NCBI GenBank assembly: GCA_964499865.1 | Contig: CAZCPY010000032.1 | Coordinates: 1 to 28,675, forward strand | Direction of reading: 5' to 3' | Source: JANOGU01 sp964499865 | GTDB lineage: Bacteria; Pseudomonadota; Alphaproteobacteria; Rhodobacterales; Rhodobacteraceae | DNA: 28,675 nt | In this document: piece after piece, positions 1 through 7,345 of the stretch | How the letters are laid out: each line of letters begins with the position of its first letter | Numbering within the stretch: the stretch's first letter is position 1 | Made by a program: the position numbers and the translations under genes | The notes under the pieces: generated by a model | What the model was told of the DNA's origin: nothing | Database searches by the model: none | What the model saw: the letters and a program-made list of their open reading frames with translations, nothing else

Positions 1-104
1 CCCCTGCGACGATGTTGGCGGTGCGGATGTTCCTCGGCAACGCGGGCACCGCGGCAGCGGTGGCCTGGGAAAGCAGCGGGGTCTACCTCGAGACCGACTA
101 CTGA
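1..104 (+). CDS. 3' end of an unidentified protein gene (partial)
   Basis: An open frame enters from the left edge (codons in phase with base 3) and ends with TGA at 102-104. It encodes 33 visible residues, ending in VYLETDY. Codon use fits the neighbours. The stretch is too short to name a family. It converges with galE, and the two coding ends overlap by 7 bases. Nearby polysaccharide genes make a surface-sugar role possible, but that is only context. Confidence 0.5.
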   Translation, partial: PATMLAVRMFLGNAGTAAAVAWESSGVYLETDY

Positions 105-1084
105 GCCCTGTCCCTGCGGGAAAAGGCCCAGGCGTCGGCGATCATCTGGCGCAGGCTGGACCGGCGCGGGTTCCAGCCAAGCTCGTCCCGCGCGCGGGCC
201 GATCCGCAGACCAGCCGCGTCGCATCGCCCGCACGGCGCGGCCCCTCGACCACCGGGACCTCGCGGTTGGTGACGCTGCGCGCGGCGTCGATCACCTGGC
301 GGACGGAAAAGCCGTGGCCGGTGCCCAGGCAGTAGACCCCGCCCTGCCCGCCTTCGGCCAGCCGGTTCAGGCCGGCGACATGGGCATCGGCCAGGTCGGC
401 CACATGCACATAGTCGCGGATCGGGGTGCCGTCGGGGGTGGCATAGTCGGTGCCGTGCAGCGTCAGCGCGGACCGCGTCCCGGCGATGGCGTCCAGCATC
501 AGCGGGATCAGGTGGGTTTCGGGCTCGTGCCGTTCGCCGACCTCGCCCTCGGGGTCGGCGCCTGCGACGTTGAAGTAGCGGAAGATCACCGTCCGCAGCC
601 CGTGCGACCGGCCGAAGGCGGCCAGCATCTCCTCGACCGCGCGTTTCGAGGCGCCATAGGGGTTGATCGGCGCCTGCGGCGTATCCTCGGTCACGTCGAT
701 CCCGTCGGGTTCGCCATAGGTCGCGCAGGTGGAGGAAAAGACGAAGTCCCGGCAGTCGTGCGCCAGCGCCGCCTCGACCAGGTTCAGCGACCCCTGCAGG
801 TTCACCCGCCATGTGCGGCCGGGGTCCTCGACCGAGGCGCCTACCAGGCTTTGCGCAGCAAAGTGCATGGTCGCCTGCGGTTTCCAGCGGCGGTAGACAT
901 CGCCGAGGTTCGAAATGTCCAAAAGATCGCCCCGCTCGAAGGGCCCGAACCGCACCGCGTCCTGCCAGCCGGTCGACAGGTTGTCGTAGGTCACAGGCGT
1001 CCAGCCCGCGCGGGCCAGCGTCTTGCAGGCCATCGCGCCGATGTAGCCCGCCCCCCCCGTCACCAGCACCACCCGCAGCACCAT
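98..1084 (-). CDS. galE: UDP-glucose 4-epimerase
   Basis: Predicted cytoplasmic NAD-dependent epimerase of 328 residues that interconverts UDP-glucose and UDP-galactose, supplying galactose for surface polysaccharide. The N-terminal Rossmann motif TGGAGYIG lies at residues 9-16. The short-chain dehydrogenase catalytic set is present: SSTCATYG at 117-124 with the catalytic Ser/Thr, and Tyr143-x-x-x-Lys147. The later motifs FRYFNVAGA and RDYVHVADLADAH are typical of GalE. ATG at 1084 was chosen because the Rossmann strand begins five residues later and the length matches the family; the same frame stays open far upstream, but that part is an antisense shadow of the kdsD/kdsB genes. It is divergent from kdsD across a 99-bp gap that must hold both promoters. 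Confidence 0.93.
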   Translation of the reverse strand: MVLRVVLVTGGAGYIGAMACKTLARAGWTPVTYDNLSTGWQDAVRFGPFERGDLLDISNLGDVYRRWKPQATMHFAAQSLVGASVEDPGRTWRVNLQGSLNLVEAALAHDCRDFVFSSTCATYGEPDGIDVTEDTPQAPINPYGASKRAVEEMLAAFGRSHGLRTVIFRYFNVAGADPEGEVGERHEPETHLIPLMLDAIAGTRSALTLHGTDYATPDGTPIRDYVHVADLADAHVAGLNRLAEGGQGGVYCLGTGHGFSVRQVIDAARSVTNREVPVVEGPRRAGDATRLVCGSARARDELGWNPRRSSLRQMIADAWAFSRRDRAQ

Positions 1085-1183
1085 CTGCCCCCCGCCGCAA
1101 ACCGCGGGCACCATCGGGGCGGCGCGGGGCGGCGTCAAGCGCACGGCCTTTCCCCCGCGCGCATCCTCGCCTAGAGATGCGGC

Positions 1184-2137
1184 ATGACCGACGATCCCGC
1201 CCGTGCCACGGCCTCGCGCGTGCTGACCATGGAAGGCGAGGCGCTGCTGGCGCTGGCGTCCGCGGTGCCTGCGGATTTCGGTCCGGCGGTGGACCTGCTG
1301 CTGGCCGCGAAGGGGCGCGTCATCCTGTCGGGCATCGGCAAGTCGGGCCATGTCGCGCGCAAGATCGCCGCCACGCTGTCCTCGACCGGCACGCCGGCGA
1401 GCTTTGTCCATGCCGTCGAAGCCAGCCACGGCGACCTCGGCACGATCACGCCCGCGGACGTGGTGGTGATCCTGTCGAATTCGGGCGAGACGGCGGAAAT
1501 CGGCGACCTGATCGCCTTCACCCGCCGCCTGTCGATCCCGCTGGTGGCGATCACGCGGCGCGCCGACAGCACGCTGGCCGCCGCCGCCGACCTGGTGCTG
1601 GCGCTGCCCGACGCGCCCGAGGCCTGCCTGATCGGGCTGGCGCCCACCACCTCGACCACGCTGGCGATGGCGCTTGGCGATGCGCTGGCGGTGGCGCTGA
1701 TGGAACGGCGCGGCTTCCGGCCCGAAGAATTCGGCGCCTTTCACCCCGGCGGGCGGCTGGGGGCGCGGCTGGCGCGCGTGGGGCAACTGATGCGCGGCGG
1801 CGGCGACCTGCCGCTGGTCGCCCCCGCCACCCCGATGGACGAGACGCTGATCGGGATGACGCGCGCGGGCTTCGGCATCGCCGGCGTGGTGGAGGACGGG
1901 CGGCTGGTCGGCGTGATCACCGACGGCGACCTGCGCCGCAACATCGCGGGCCTGACCGCCCGCACCGCGGGTCAGGTCGCGACGCGCACGCCGCTGACGG
2001 CGCCGCCGGGGATGCTGGCGGCCGAGGCGGTTGGGCTGATGAACGGGCGCAAGGTGACGCAGCTTTTCGTCGTGGAAGACGGCCGCCCGGTCGGCATCCT
2101 GCACATCCACGACTGCCTGCGCGCGGGGCTGGCATGA
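1184..2137 (+). CDS. kdsD: Arabinose-5-phosphate isomerase, KpsF/GutQ family
   Basis: Predicted 317-residue enzyme that converts ribulose 5-phosphate to arabinose 5-phosphate, the first committed step to Kdo. The N-terminal SIS sugar-isomerase domain (about residues 30-175) carries SGIGKSGHVARK at 49-60, the family histidine in ASHGD (His82), SNSGETAE at 98-105 and FHPGG at 186-190. Two CBS domains follow (about 200-255 and 265-317). Length and domain order match KdsD/KpsF. kdsB starts 10 bases after its stop on the same strand, so the pair is almost certainly one operon for Kdo supply. KdsD and KpsF paralogues cannot be told apart by sequence; the adjacent CMP-Kdo synthetase fits either lipopolysaccharide or capsule use. 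Confidence 0.92.
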   Translation: MTDDPARATASRVLTMEGEALLALASAVPADFGPAVDLLLAAKGRVILSGIGKSGHVARKIAATLSSTGTPASFVHAVEASHGDLGTITPADVVVILSNSGETAEIGDLIAFTRRLSIPLVAITRRADSTLAAAADLVLALPDAPEACLIGLAPTTSTTLAMALGDALAVALMERRGFRPEEFGAFHPGGRLGARLARVGQLMRGGGDLPLVAPATPMDETLIGMTRAGFGIAGVVEDGRLVGVITDGDLRRNIAGLTARTAGQVATRTPLTAPPGMLAAEAVGLMNGRKVTQLFVVEDGRPVGILHIHDCLRAGLA

Positions 2138-2151
2138 AGACGGTTCGATGA
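2134..2151 (+). other. MKTVR minigene / duplicated kdsB start
   Basis: Inside the end of kdsD an ATG at 2134 opens a five-codon frame, MKTVR, whose TGA (2149-2151) overlaps the kdsB ATG as ATGA. The real kdsB start, 14 bases downstream, encodes MKTVI from a similar DNA sequence, so the two starts look like an imperfect tandem duplication. It may act in translational coupling or be a relic of an earlier kdsB start; no function is shown. Confidence 0.3.
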
Positions 2152-2939
2152 AAACAGTGATCGTGATCCCCGCCCGCCATGCCTCGACCCGGTATCCGGG
2201 CAAGCCGCTGGTGACGCTCAACGGCCCCGACGGCGCCAAGACGCTGATCCGGCGGTCCTGGGAGGCGGCGATGGCGGTGCCGGGCATCGCCGGGGTCTTC
2301 GTGGCCACCGACGACGCCCGCATCCGCGATGCCGCGCAGGGGTTCGGGGCGCAGGTGGTGATGACCTCGCCGCAGGCCCGCAACGGCACCGAACGCTGCG
2401 CCGAGGCGCTGGCGGCGGGCGCCTTCCGGGCCGATCTGGTGGTCAACCTGCAGGGCGACGCGCCGCTGACCCCGCCCTGGTTCGTCACCGCGCTGGTGCA
2501 GGCGATGGCCGCCGATCCGCAGGCCGACATCGCCACGCCGGTGCTGCGCTGCGATGCGCAGACGCTCGCGAACTTCCGCGCCGACCGGCGCGCAGGCCGC
2601 GTCGGGGGCACCACGGCGGTGTTCGGGGCGGGGGGCCGGGCGCTCTACTTCTCCAAGGAGGTGCTGCCCTGGCTGCCCGAGGGCCCGCCGCCCGAGCCCG
2701 TTCCGGTGTTCCACCATGTCGGTCTTTACGCCTATCGCCCCGCGGCGCTGGCGGCCTATGCCGGCTGGCCGCAGGGCCCGCTGGAGACGCTGGAGGGGCT
2801 GGAGCAGCTGCGCTTCCTCGAACAGGGCCGCCCGGTCCTCTGCGTCGAGGTGCAGGCCCCCGGGCGGGTGTTCTGGGAACTGAACAACCCCGTCGACGTG
2901 GGCCGCATCGAGGCCGCGCTGCGGGCCCCCGGGGGCTGA
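2148..2939 (+). CDS. kdsB: CMP-Kdo synthetase (3-deoxy-manno-octulosonate cytidylyltransferase)
   Basis: Predicted 263-residue cytoplasmic enzyme that activates Kdo with CTP to give CMP-Kdo, the donor for WaaA, which is also encoded in this window (18288-19493). The N-terminal nucleotide-binding signature PARHASTRYPGKPL is at residues 8-21. The second signature reads NLQGDAPL at 100-107; the usual KdsB form is QGDEP, so the acidic residue after Asp is Ala here, while the metal-binding Asp remains. The C-terminal ELNNPVD motif is intact. Length is close to the family norm of about 250. It follows kdsD by 10 bases and is convergent with the serralysin gene. KpsU (capsule) is the alternative name for the same activity. 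Confidence 0.92.
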   Translation: MKTVIVIPARHASTRYPGKPLVTLNGPDGAKTLIRRSWEAAMAVPGIAGVFVATDDARIRDAAQGFGAQVVMTSPQARNGTERCAEALAAGAFRADLVVNLQGDAPLTPPWFVTALVQAMAADPQADIATPVLRCDAQTLANFRADRRAGRVGGTTAVFGAGGRALYFSKEVLPWLPEGPPPEPVPVFHHVGLYAYRPAALAAYAGWPQGPLETLEGLEQLRFLEQGRPVLCVEVQAPGRVFWELNNPVDVGRIEAALRAPGG

Positions 2940-2948
2940 GCCCCGGGG
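2927..2948. terminator. Palindromic hairpin between convergent kdsB and RTX protease genes
   Basis: CCCCGGGG at 2927-2934 can pair with CCCCGGGG at 2941-2948 around a very short loop that contains the kdsB stop codon. There is no T tract on either strand. It sits in the 18-bp gap between two convergent genes, so it may act as a bidirectional terminator or transcription barrier. The assignment rests on structure and position only. Confidence 0.4.
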
Positions 2949-2957
2949 ACCTTCGCG

Positions 2958-5915
2958 TCAGACGAAGACGAAGTCCGCCGCCGTCAGCTGCGACAGGGCG
3001 ACGCCCTCGACGATGATGACCTGCGTGCCGAAGGCCACGCGCACGGTATCGGCATCGACCTCGGTCAGCGTCAGGGCACCGAAGCCCGAGCTGCCGGAGG
3101 TGGTGCCGCCCGTGCCGCCCGTGCCGCCCGTGCCGCCCGTGCCGCCGCCGAACACGGGCAGGACAAGGGCCGCCGACAGGGCCATCGCATCGCCGCCGGC
3201 ATTGAAGCCGAAGCGGCTGCCGAAGACGCTGCCGCCGCTGCGTCCGCCCGAAGTGCCGACGCCCGACAGCTCGATCCGGTCCACCCCGTCCTGGAAGTCG
3301 GCGATCACGTCGGCCGTGGTGCCCGTGCGGCTCATCGCAAAGACGAAGCGGTCGGCATCCGCGCCGCCCCAGAGCGTGTCGTTGCCCGCGTCGCCGACCA
3401 GCCGGTCGGCCCCGGCCTCGCCGTAGATCAGGTCGTTGCCCAGGCCGCCGTCGATGGTGTCGGCGTCCGTGCCGCCATAAAGCGTGTCGTTGCCGTCGTC
3501 GCCGCGCAGGTTGTCGAGGCCCGCGCCGCCGAAGACGAAGTCGTCGCCCAGCCCGCCCTGCACCAGATCGTTGCCGATGTCGCCGGTGAGGCGGTCGTTG
3601 CCCGCATCGCCCTTCAGCGTGTCGTTGCCGGTGCCGCCCTCGATGCTGTCGTTGCCGCCCGCGCCGCTGACCGCGTCATTGCCGCCGAGGCCGCGGATCA
3701 GGTCGCCGTTCGCCGTGCCGGTCAGCCGGTTGCCGCCCTCGGTCGCCCCGGGCAGGGGTGTGGGGGGCAGGATCGAGGACAGCGCGACGGTGCCGTCGGT
3801 GAAGCGCACCTGTTCGACCCCCGTCAGCAGGTCGCTGCCGTCGGCGGTCACGATGCGCACCGAAGACCCCTCGACCGTGACCGTCGCGGTGCCGCGGGCG
3901 GCGTTGACGACGGCGGTGTCGGTGCCGGTGCCGCCGTCGAGCGTGTCGTTGCCCGCGCCGCCGGTCAGCACGTCGGTGCCGTCGCCGCCGGTCAGGCGGT
4001 CATTGCCCTGCCCGCCGGCCAGCGCGTCATCGTTCAGCCCGCCGTCGAGGCTGTCGTCGCCCGCGCCGCCGTCGAGGCTGTCGTTGCCCGCATAGCCCTG
4101 CACCGTGTCGTTGCCGCCAAGCGCGACGATCGTATCGGCCGCGCCCGTGCCCGCCAGGCTGTCCGGCCCTTCGGTGGGGCCCACGGGCGGCGGCGGCGGC
4201 GGCGGGGGCGGAGGAGGCGGCGGGGGAGGGGGCGGCGCGGAGGTCAGGCTGATCGTCTGGTCGCTGAAGGCCACGAATTCCACATTCGTCAGCACATCCG
4301 TCCCGTCGGCCGAGGTGATCGTGGTCACCCCGTTTGTCGTGGTGACGGTGGACGCGGCGCGGGTCGCGTTGACCACCACCGTGTCGGACCCCGCGCCGCC
4401 GTCGATGCTGTCGTTGCCGCGCCCGCCTTCCAGGCGGTTGGCGGCCTCGTTGCCGGTCAGGCGGTCATTGCCTGCGCCGGTCTTGGCGTTCTCGATCACC
4501 GTGCCGCGCATGATGACGACGTTGCCCGTCTCGCCGTTGACGGACGACACGCCCTCGGGCCGCAGGTCCACGACCTGGGCGCCGAAGTAGTTCGACACGT
4601 CGAACAGGTCGGTGCCGCCCTGGTCGAAGATGGTGAAGCCGATTCCGTAGGCCGAAACCGAGGCGCTCCACTGCGCGGCGTTCGCCGGATCGCCGTCGAA
4701 GGCAAAGCCGAAGATTGCCCCCAGCGTGCCGCCGACATTGGAATTGACGCCCCAGACGGTGTTGCCGGCCTGCATGTTCGTGGGCGTGCCGTAGATCCTC
4801 TGCATCGCCGCGATGTCGGCGACCATCGGCGTGACGGGGATCCAGTCGCTGCCCGGCAGGTAGGTGTTGTCCACCATGTCGAAGTAGGACATCACCGTCA
4901 TCTGGTAGCTGTCGTTCAGGAACAGCGCGCTCGACGGGAAGGACGCCGCCCCGTTGTAGGGCCCGGCATGGCCCAGGCCCACGGCATGGCCGATCTCGTG
5001 GAGGTAGGTGGTGAAGGAATAGCTGTTCAGCGTCACCCCGTAGGACGACAGCCAGCCGCTGCCCACGTTGACGTTGGACCGCGTGTTGATGCCGTTGGCG
5101 CCAAAGGCCGAAGGGCCCCCGAAGGCGCCGGACTGGGCATCGTCGAAGGTGATCATCGCGCCGGACGAGGTGGTCACCACGAAGTCGAGCCCGCTTGCGT
5201 ACTCCCACATCTCCAGCGCCGCCAGCGCCAGGCGCTGGCCGTCCGCGGTCAGGCCCGCGATGTTGACGGTGATCTGCTGGCCGGGGTCGCGGTCAAAGCC
5301 GATGGGGGCGGGAAAGCCCCAGGCGAACTCGGCGATCTGGCTGACCACGGCGTCCAGCGCAAAGACGTTGCTCGAGGTGCGCAGCGTGTAGGTGCCGGTC
5401 TCGCTGGTGCCGTAGCCGTCCACGGCCAGATAGTAGGTGCCGGTCGCGGTGGCGGTGAACTCGATGGCGGAAAAGGCGTTGCCGCTTTCGGCGTCGTCGT
5501 TGAAGGCGGCCTGCCCGCCCGTGGGGCCGTAGAGCGTCAGCGTCGGGTCATCGAGGCCCGTGGTGCTGCCGCCGGTGCCGTAGGCGGTGAAGACGTAGGA
5601 CTGTCCGGCCACCAGGTCGACGCGCACCCAGTCGACATCGCTGCCGTTGCCGATGGTGCCCGCGAAGGTGCCGCCCACGGCGACGCTGTAGGCGGTCGAG
5701 GCGGAAGCGGCGGCGTCGGTGCCCTCGACCAGCGCGCCGGGCGCCGACTGGACCGCCGCGGAGAAGGTTGCGCCCGCGGGTTCGGGCGACGGCGTGGTGT
5801 CCGATCCGAAGATGGCCGGAAGGCTGCCCGGCACGAAGGCCCTGTATCCCTCCGCTGCAGTCAGCGCGCAGGCGGAGCAGCAGCCGCCCCCCGACCCGAT
5901 CGGTGCAAAGATCAT
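2958..5915 (-). CDS. Serralysin-type (M10B) RTX zinc metalloprotease
   Basis: Predicted 985-residue secreted protease. Residues 70-180 resemble a pre-peptidase C-terminal (PPC) beta-sandwich. The catalytic domain (about 190-450) has the zinc motif HEIGHAVGLGH at 306-316 (ligands His306, His310, His316; base Glu307) and the Met-turn VMSYF around Met342. RTX nonapeptide repeats (GGxGxDxLx) follow at about 478-515, 583-665 and 730-855, separated by a 17-proline linker (561-577) and by two copies of a roughly 50-residue VNA..ADG module. The end LTAADFVFV is a typical type I secretion C-terminus. There is no Sec signal peptide; the N-terminus has a Cys-rich CCSAC patch instead. A Gly-rich cassette (887-944) interrupts the last domain. 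No ABC exporter gene is nearby. The start at 5915 gives only a weak ribosome site. Confidence 0.9.
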   Translation of the reverse strand: MIFAPIGSGGGCCSACALTAAEGYRAFVPGSLPAIFGSDTTPSPEPAGATFSAAVQSAPGALVEGTDAAASASTAYSVAVGGTFAGTIGNGSDVDWVRVDLVAGQSYVFTAYGTGGSTTGLDDPTLTLYGPTGGQAAFNDDAESGNAFSAIEFTATATGTYYLAVDGYGTSETGTYTLRTSSNVFALDAVVSQIAEFAWGFPAPIGFDRDPGQQITVNIAGLTADGQRLALAALEMWEYASGLDFVVTTSSGAMITFDDAQSGAFGGPSAFGANGINTRSNVNVGSGWLSSYGVTLNSYSFTTYLHEIGHAVGLGHAGPYNGAASFPSSALFLNDSYQMTVMSYFDMVDNTYLPGSDWIPVTPMVADIAAMQRIYGTPTNMQAGNTVWGVNSNVGGTLGAIFGFAFDGDPANAAQWSASVSAYGIGFTIFDQGGTDLFDVSNYFGAQVVDLRPEGVSSVNGETGNVVIMRGTVIENAKTGAGNDRLTGNEAANRLEGGRGNDSIDGGAGSDTVVVNATRAASTVTTTNGVTTITSADGTDVLTNVEFVAFSDQTISLTSAPPPPPPPPPPPPPPPPPVGPTEGPDSLAGTGAADTIVALGGNDTVQGYAGNDSLDGGAGDDSLDGGLNDDALAGGQGNDRLTGGDGTDVLTGGAGNDTLDGGTGTDTAVVNAARGTATVTVEGSSVRIVTADGSDLLTGVEQVRFTDGTVALSSILPPTPLPGATEGGNRLTGTANGDLIRGLGGNDAVSGAGGNDSIEGGTGNDTLKGDAGNDRLTGDIGNDLVQGGLGDDFVFGGAGLDNLRGDDGNDTLYGGTDADTIDGGLGNDLIYGEAGADRLVGDAGNDTLWGGADADRFVFAMSRTGTTADVIADFQDGVDRIELSGVGTSGGRSGGSVFGSRFGFNAGGDAMALSAALVLPVFGGGTGGTGGTGGTGGTTSGSSGFGALTLTEVDADTVRVAFGTQVIIVEGVALSQLTAADFVFV
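3084..3257 (-). repeat. Gly-rich/hydrophobic cassette inside the serralysin C-terminal domain
   Basis: Residues 887-944 of the protease interrupt the M10_C-like domain between RIELSGV and FGALTLTEV. The cassette contains MALSAALVLPVFGGG (911-925) followed by TGG triplets. At the DNA level the Gly tract is five 9-bp units of GTGCCGCCC type (3103-3147). A related cassette lies in the second RTX gene (7874-8143). The boundaries are inferred by comparing the two C-terminal domains. Confidence 0.6.
4185..4235 (-). repeat. Poly-proline coding tract (17 Pro)
   Basis: Seventeen consecutive proline codons form a linker between the first RTX block and the rest of the protease. The plus strand is a run of GGN codon complements with several G-runs, so it is slippage-prone and could form a G-quadruplex on the template strand. 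A similar 11-proline tract occurs in the other RTX gene at 10142-10174. Confidence 0.8.
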
Positions 5916-6395
5916 CGCGTTCGTCCCCAGGCAGTGCTGTTGTCATGCCGGAGGGGGGCCTGAGTCGCCTACACCCCGTTCAACCCTGACGCGAGCTCTC
6001 GGCGGGCATGCGCCGACCCGGGCCGCCGGGATCGGCGGATCAGGCGGCAGTCGCCGCGCAGCGTGTCGCGTCTCGCGCCGGTCAGGGCGCGGGGGGCTTC
6101 AAGGGGTGGGAAAAGCGGCAGCCTGTCCCGTCTCCGGACCGCGGGGAAGCAGATCCCGTGGCAGGATCGACGCTGCCGGGCGACCGGGGCGACACTGTGG
6201 CGCGGGGATGACGATTGATCGACCGCTTCGGCGAAATTGCGGCAGGCGCCGCGCGGCTGCGGGAACGGGGCGGCCCCTGCGCGCGGCCCGCCGGCGTCTT
6301 GCCGGGAACCCGGGCCGGAAACCTCACGGGTTTCCGGTCCGGGGTCTTCGCGAAACTCTGTCCGCAGCGGCGCGCCCGACCCGCGCCCGCCTGTG
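5916..6395. other. 480-bp intergenic region between rmlA and the RTX protease
   Basis: No convincing gene was found on either strand, and the open frames here have no ribosome site or recognisable motif. The end nearest 6395 carries nested hairpins downstream of rmlA (see 6315-6337). The end nearest 5916 must hold the leader and probably the promoter of the protease gene. A TTGAAC hexamer lies about 65 bases upstream of its start on the minus strand, but no matching -10 element could be found. Confidence 0.5.
6315..6337 (-). terminator. Hairpin downstream of rmlA
   Basis: CCGGAAACC (6315-6323) and GGTTTCCGG (6329-6337) form a perfect 9-bp stem with a 5-base loop. Pairing can be extended imperfectly outward by several more G-C pairs. 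It begins about 60 bases after the rmlA stop in the direction of transcription. There is no U tract, so it may be a weak intrinsic terminator or an RNA 3'-end stabiliser. A second small stem (CCGGC/GCCGG) lies next to it. Confidence 0.5.
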
Positions 6396-7280
6396 TCAGC
6401 CCTCGCCCGCCTGCGCAAGCAGCCGCGCCAGATTGCGCCCGTAGCCCGTCTTGCCGTAGCGCGCCGCGGCCTCGGCCAGCGCAGCGCGACCGATCCAGCC
6501 CCGGGCGAAGGCGATCTCTTCCGGGCTGCCGGTCTGCAGGCCCTGGCGGTCCTCCAGCGTGCGCACGAAGTTGCCCGCGTCCAGCAGGCTGCCGTGCGTG
6601 CCGGTATCCAGCCAGGCATAGCCGCGCCCCATCCGCCGCACCTTCAGCGCGCGTTCGTCCAGGTAGCTTTGCAGCAGGTCGACGATTTCCAGCTCGCCCC
6701 GCGCCGAGGGGCGCACCCGCGCCGCCCGGTCCGGCGCCGAGCCGTCGAGGAAGTAGAGGCCGGTGACCGCATAGGGCGAGGGCGGCACGGCGGGCTTTTC
6801 CACGATCCCGCGCACCAGGTCGCCGTCGAAATCGACGACGCCATACCGTTCGGGATCGGCCACGTGATAGGCAAAGACCGTGCCCCCGGAGGGCTCGCGG
6901 TCGGCCTCGGCCAGCAGCTCGGGCAGGCCGTGGCCGAAGAAAAGGTTGTCGCCCAGCACCATGGCCGACGCCGCACCGCCCAGGAAGTCGCGCGCCAGAA
7001 GGTAGGCCTGCGCCAGCCCCTCGGGCCTTTCCTGCACGACGAAGGTCAGCCGCAGGCCCCAGCGCGACCCGTCGCCCATCAGGCGGCGGAACTGCTCGCG
7101 GTCCTGCGGCGTGGTGATGACGGCGATCTCGCGGATGCCCGCCAGCATCAGCACCGACAGGGGATAGTAGACCATCGGCTTGTCGTAGACGGGCAGAAGC
7201 TGCTTCGACACGGCTTCCGTCACCGGCCACAGCCGCGTGCCCGATCCGCCGGCCAGGATGATCCCCTTGCGTCCTGTCAT
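6396..7280 (-). CDS. rmlA: Glucose-1-phosphate thymidylyltransferase
   Basis: Predicted 294-residue cytoplasmic enzyme forming dTDP-glucose from glucose 1-phosphate and dTTP, the entry to dTDP-rhamnose and other deoxysugars. The nucleotidyltransferase signature GGSGTRLWP is at residues 11-19, the sugar/nucleotide site KQLLPVYDKPMVYYPLS starts at 26, the metal-binding LGDN at 109-112, and GIVEKPAV follows at about 155. The length is typical of RmlA. A strong AGGAGG precedes the ATG. It lies 65 bp downstream of the giant RTX gene and in the same direction, so cotranscription is possible. The partners rmlB, rmlC and rmlD are absent here, which is unusual because they are commonly clustered. The sugar made may decorate surface polysaccharide; any link to the RTX proteins is only positional. 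Confidence 0.93.
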   Translation of the reverse strand: MTGRKGIILAGGSGTRLWPVTEAVSKQLLPVYDKPMVYYPLSVLMLAGIREIAVITTPQDREQFRRLMGDGSRWGLRLTFVVQERPEGLAQAYLLARDFLGGAASAMVLGDNLFFGHGLPELLAEADREPSGGTVFAYHVADPERYGVVDFDGDLVRGIVEKPAVPPSPYAVTGLYFLDGSAPDRAARVRPSARGELEIVDLLQSYLDERALKVRRMGRGYAWLDTGTHGSLLDAGNFVRTLEDRQGLQTGSPEEIAFARGWIGRAALAEAAARYGKTGYGRNLARLLAQAGEG

Positions 7281-7345
7281 CCCGACCTCCTGCCTCTCCC
7301 GGATGGTTAGCCGCCGGGCGCGGCGGGCTCAAGCGGGCCTGTGGC

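Noticed and set aside
1085..2614. Upstream extension of the galE frame by more than 500 codons
   Set aside because: It is antisense to kdsD and kdsB, and its composition is the low-complexity Arg/Gln/His type of a shadow frame. GalE homology begins at 1084.
4968..5963. A 331-codon plus-strand frame opposite the serralysin catalytic domain
   Set aside because: The opposite strand encodes the zinc-protease motif and the PPC domain. This frame has no motif or ribosome site.
5916..6395. A small gene or riboswitch in the long gap before the protease
   Set aside because: No frame has a ribosome site plus coding character, and no known riboswitch core was recognised; only hairpins near rmlA were seen.
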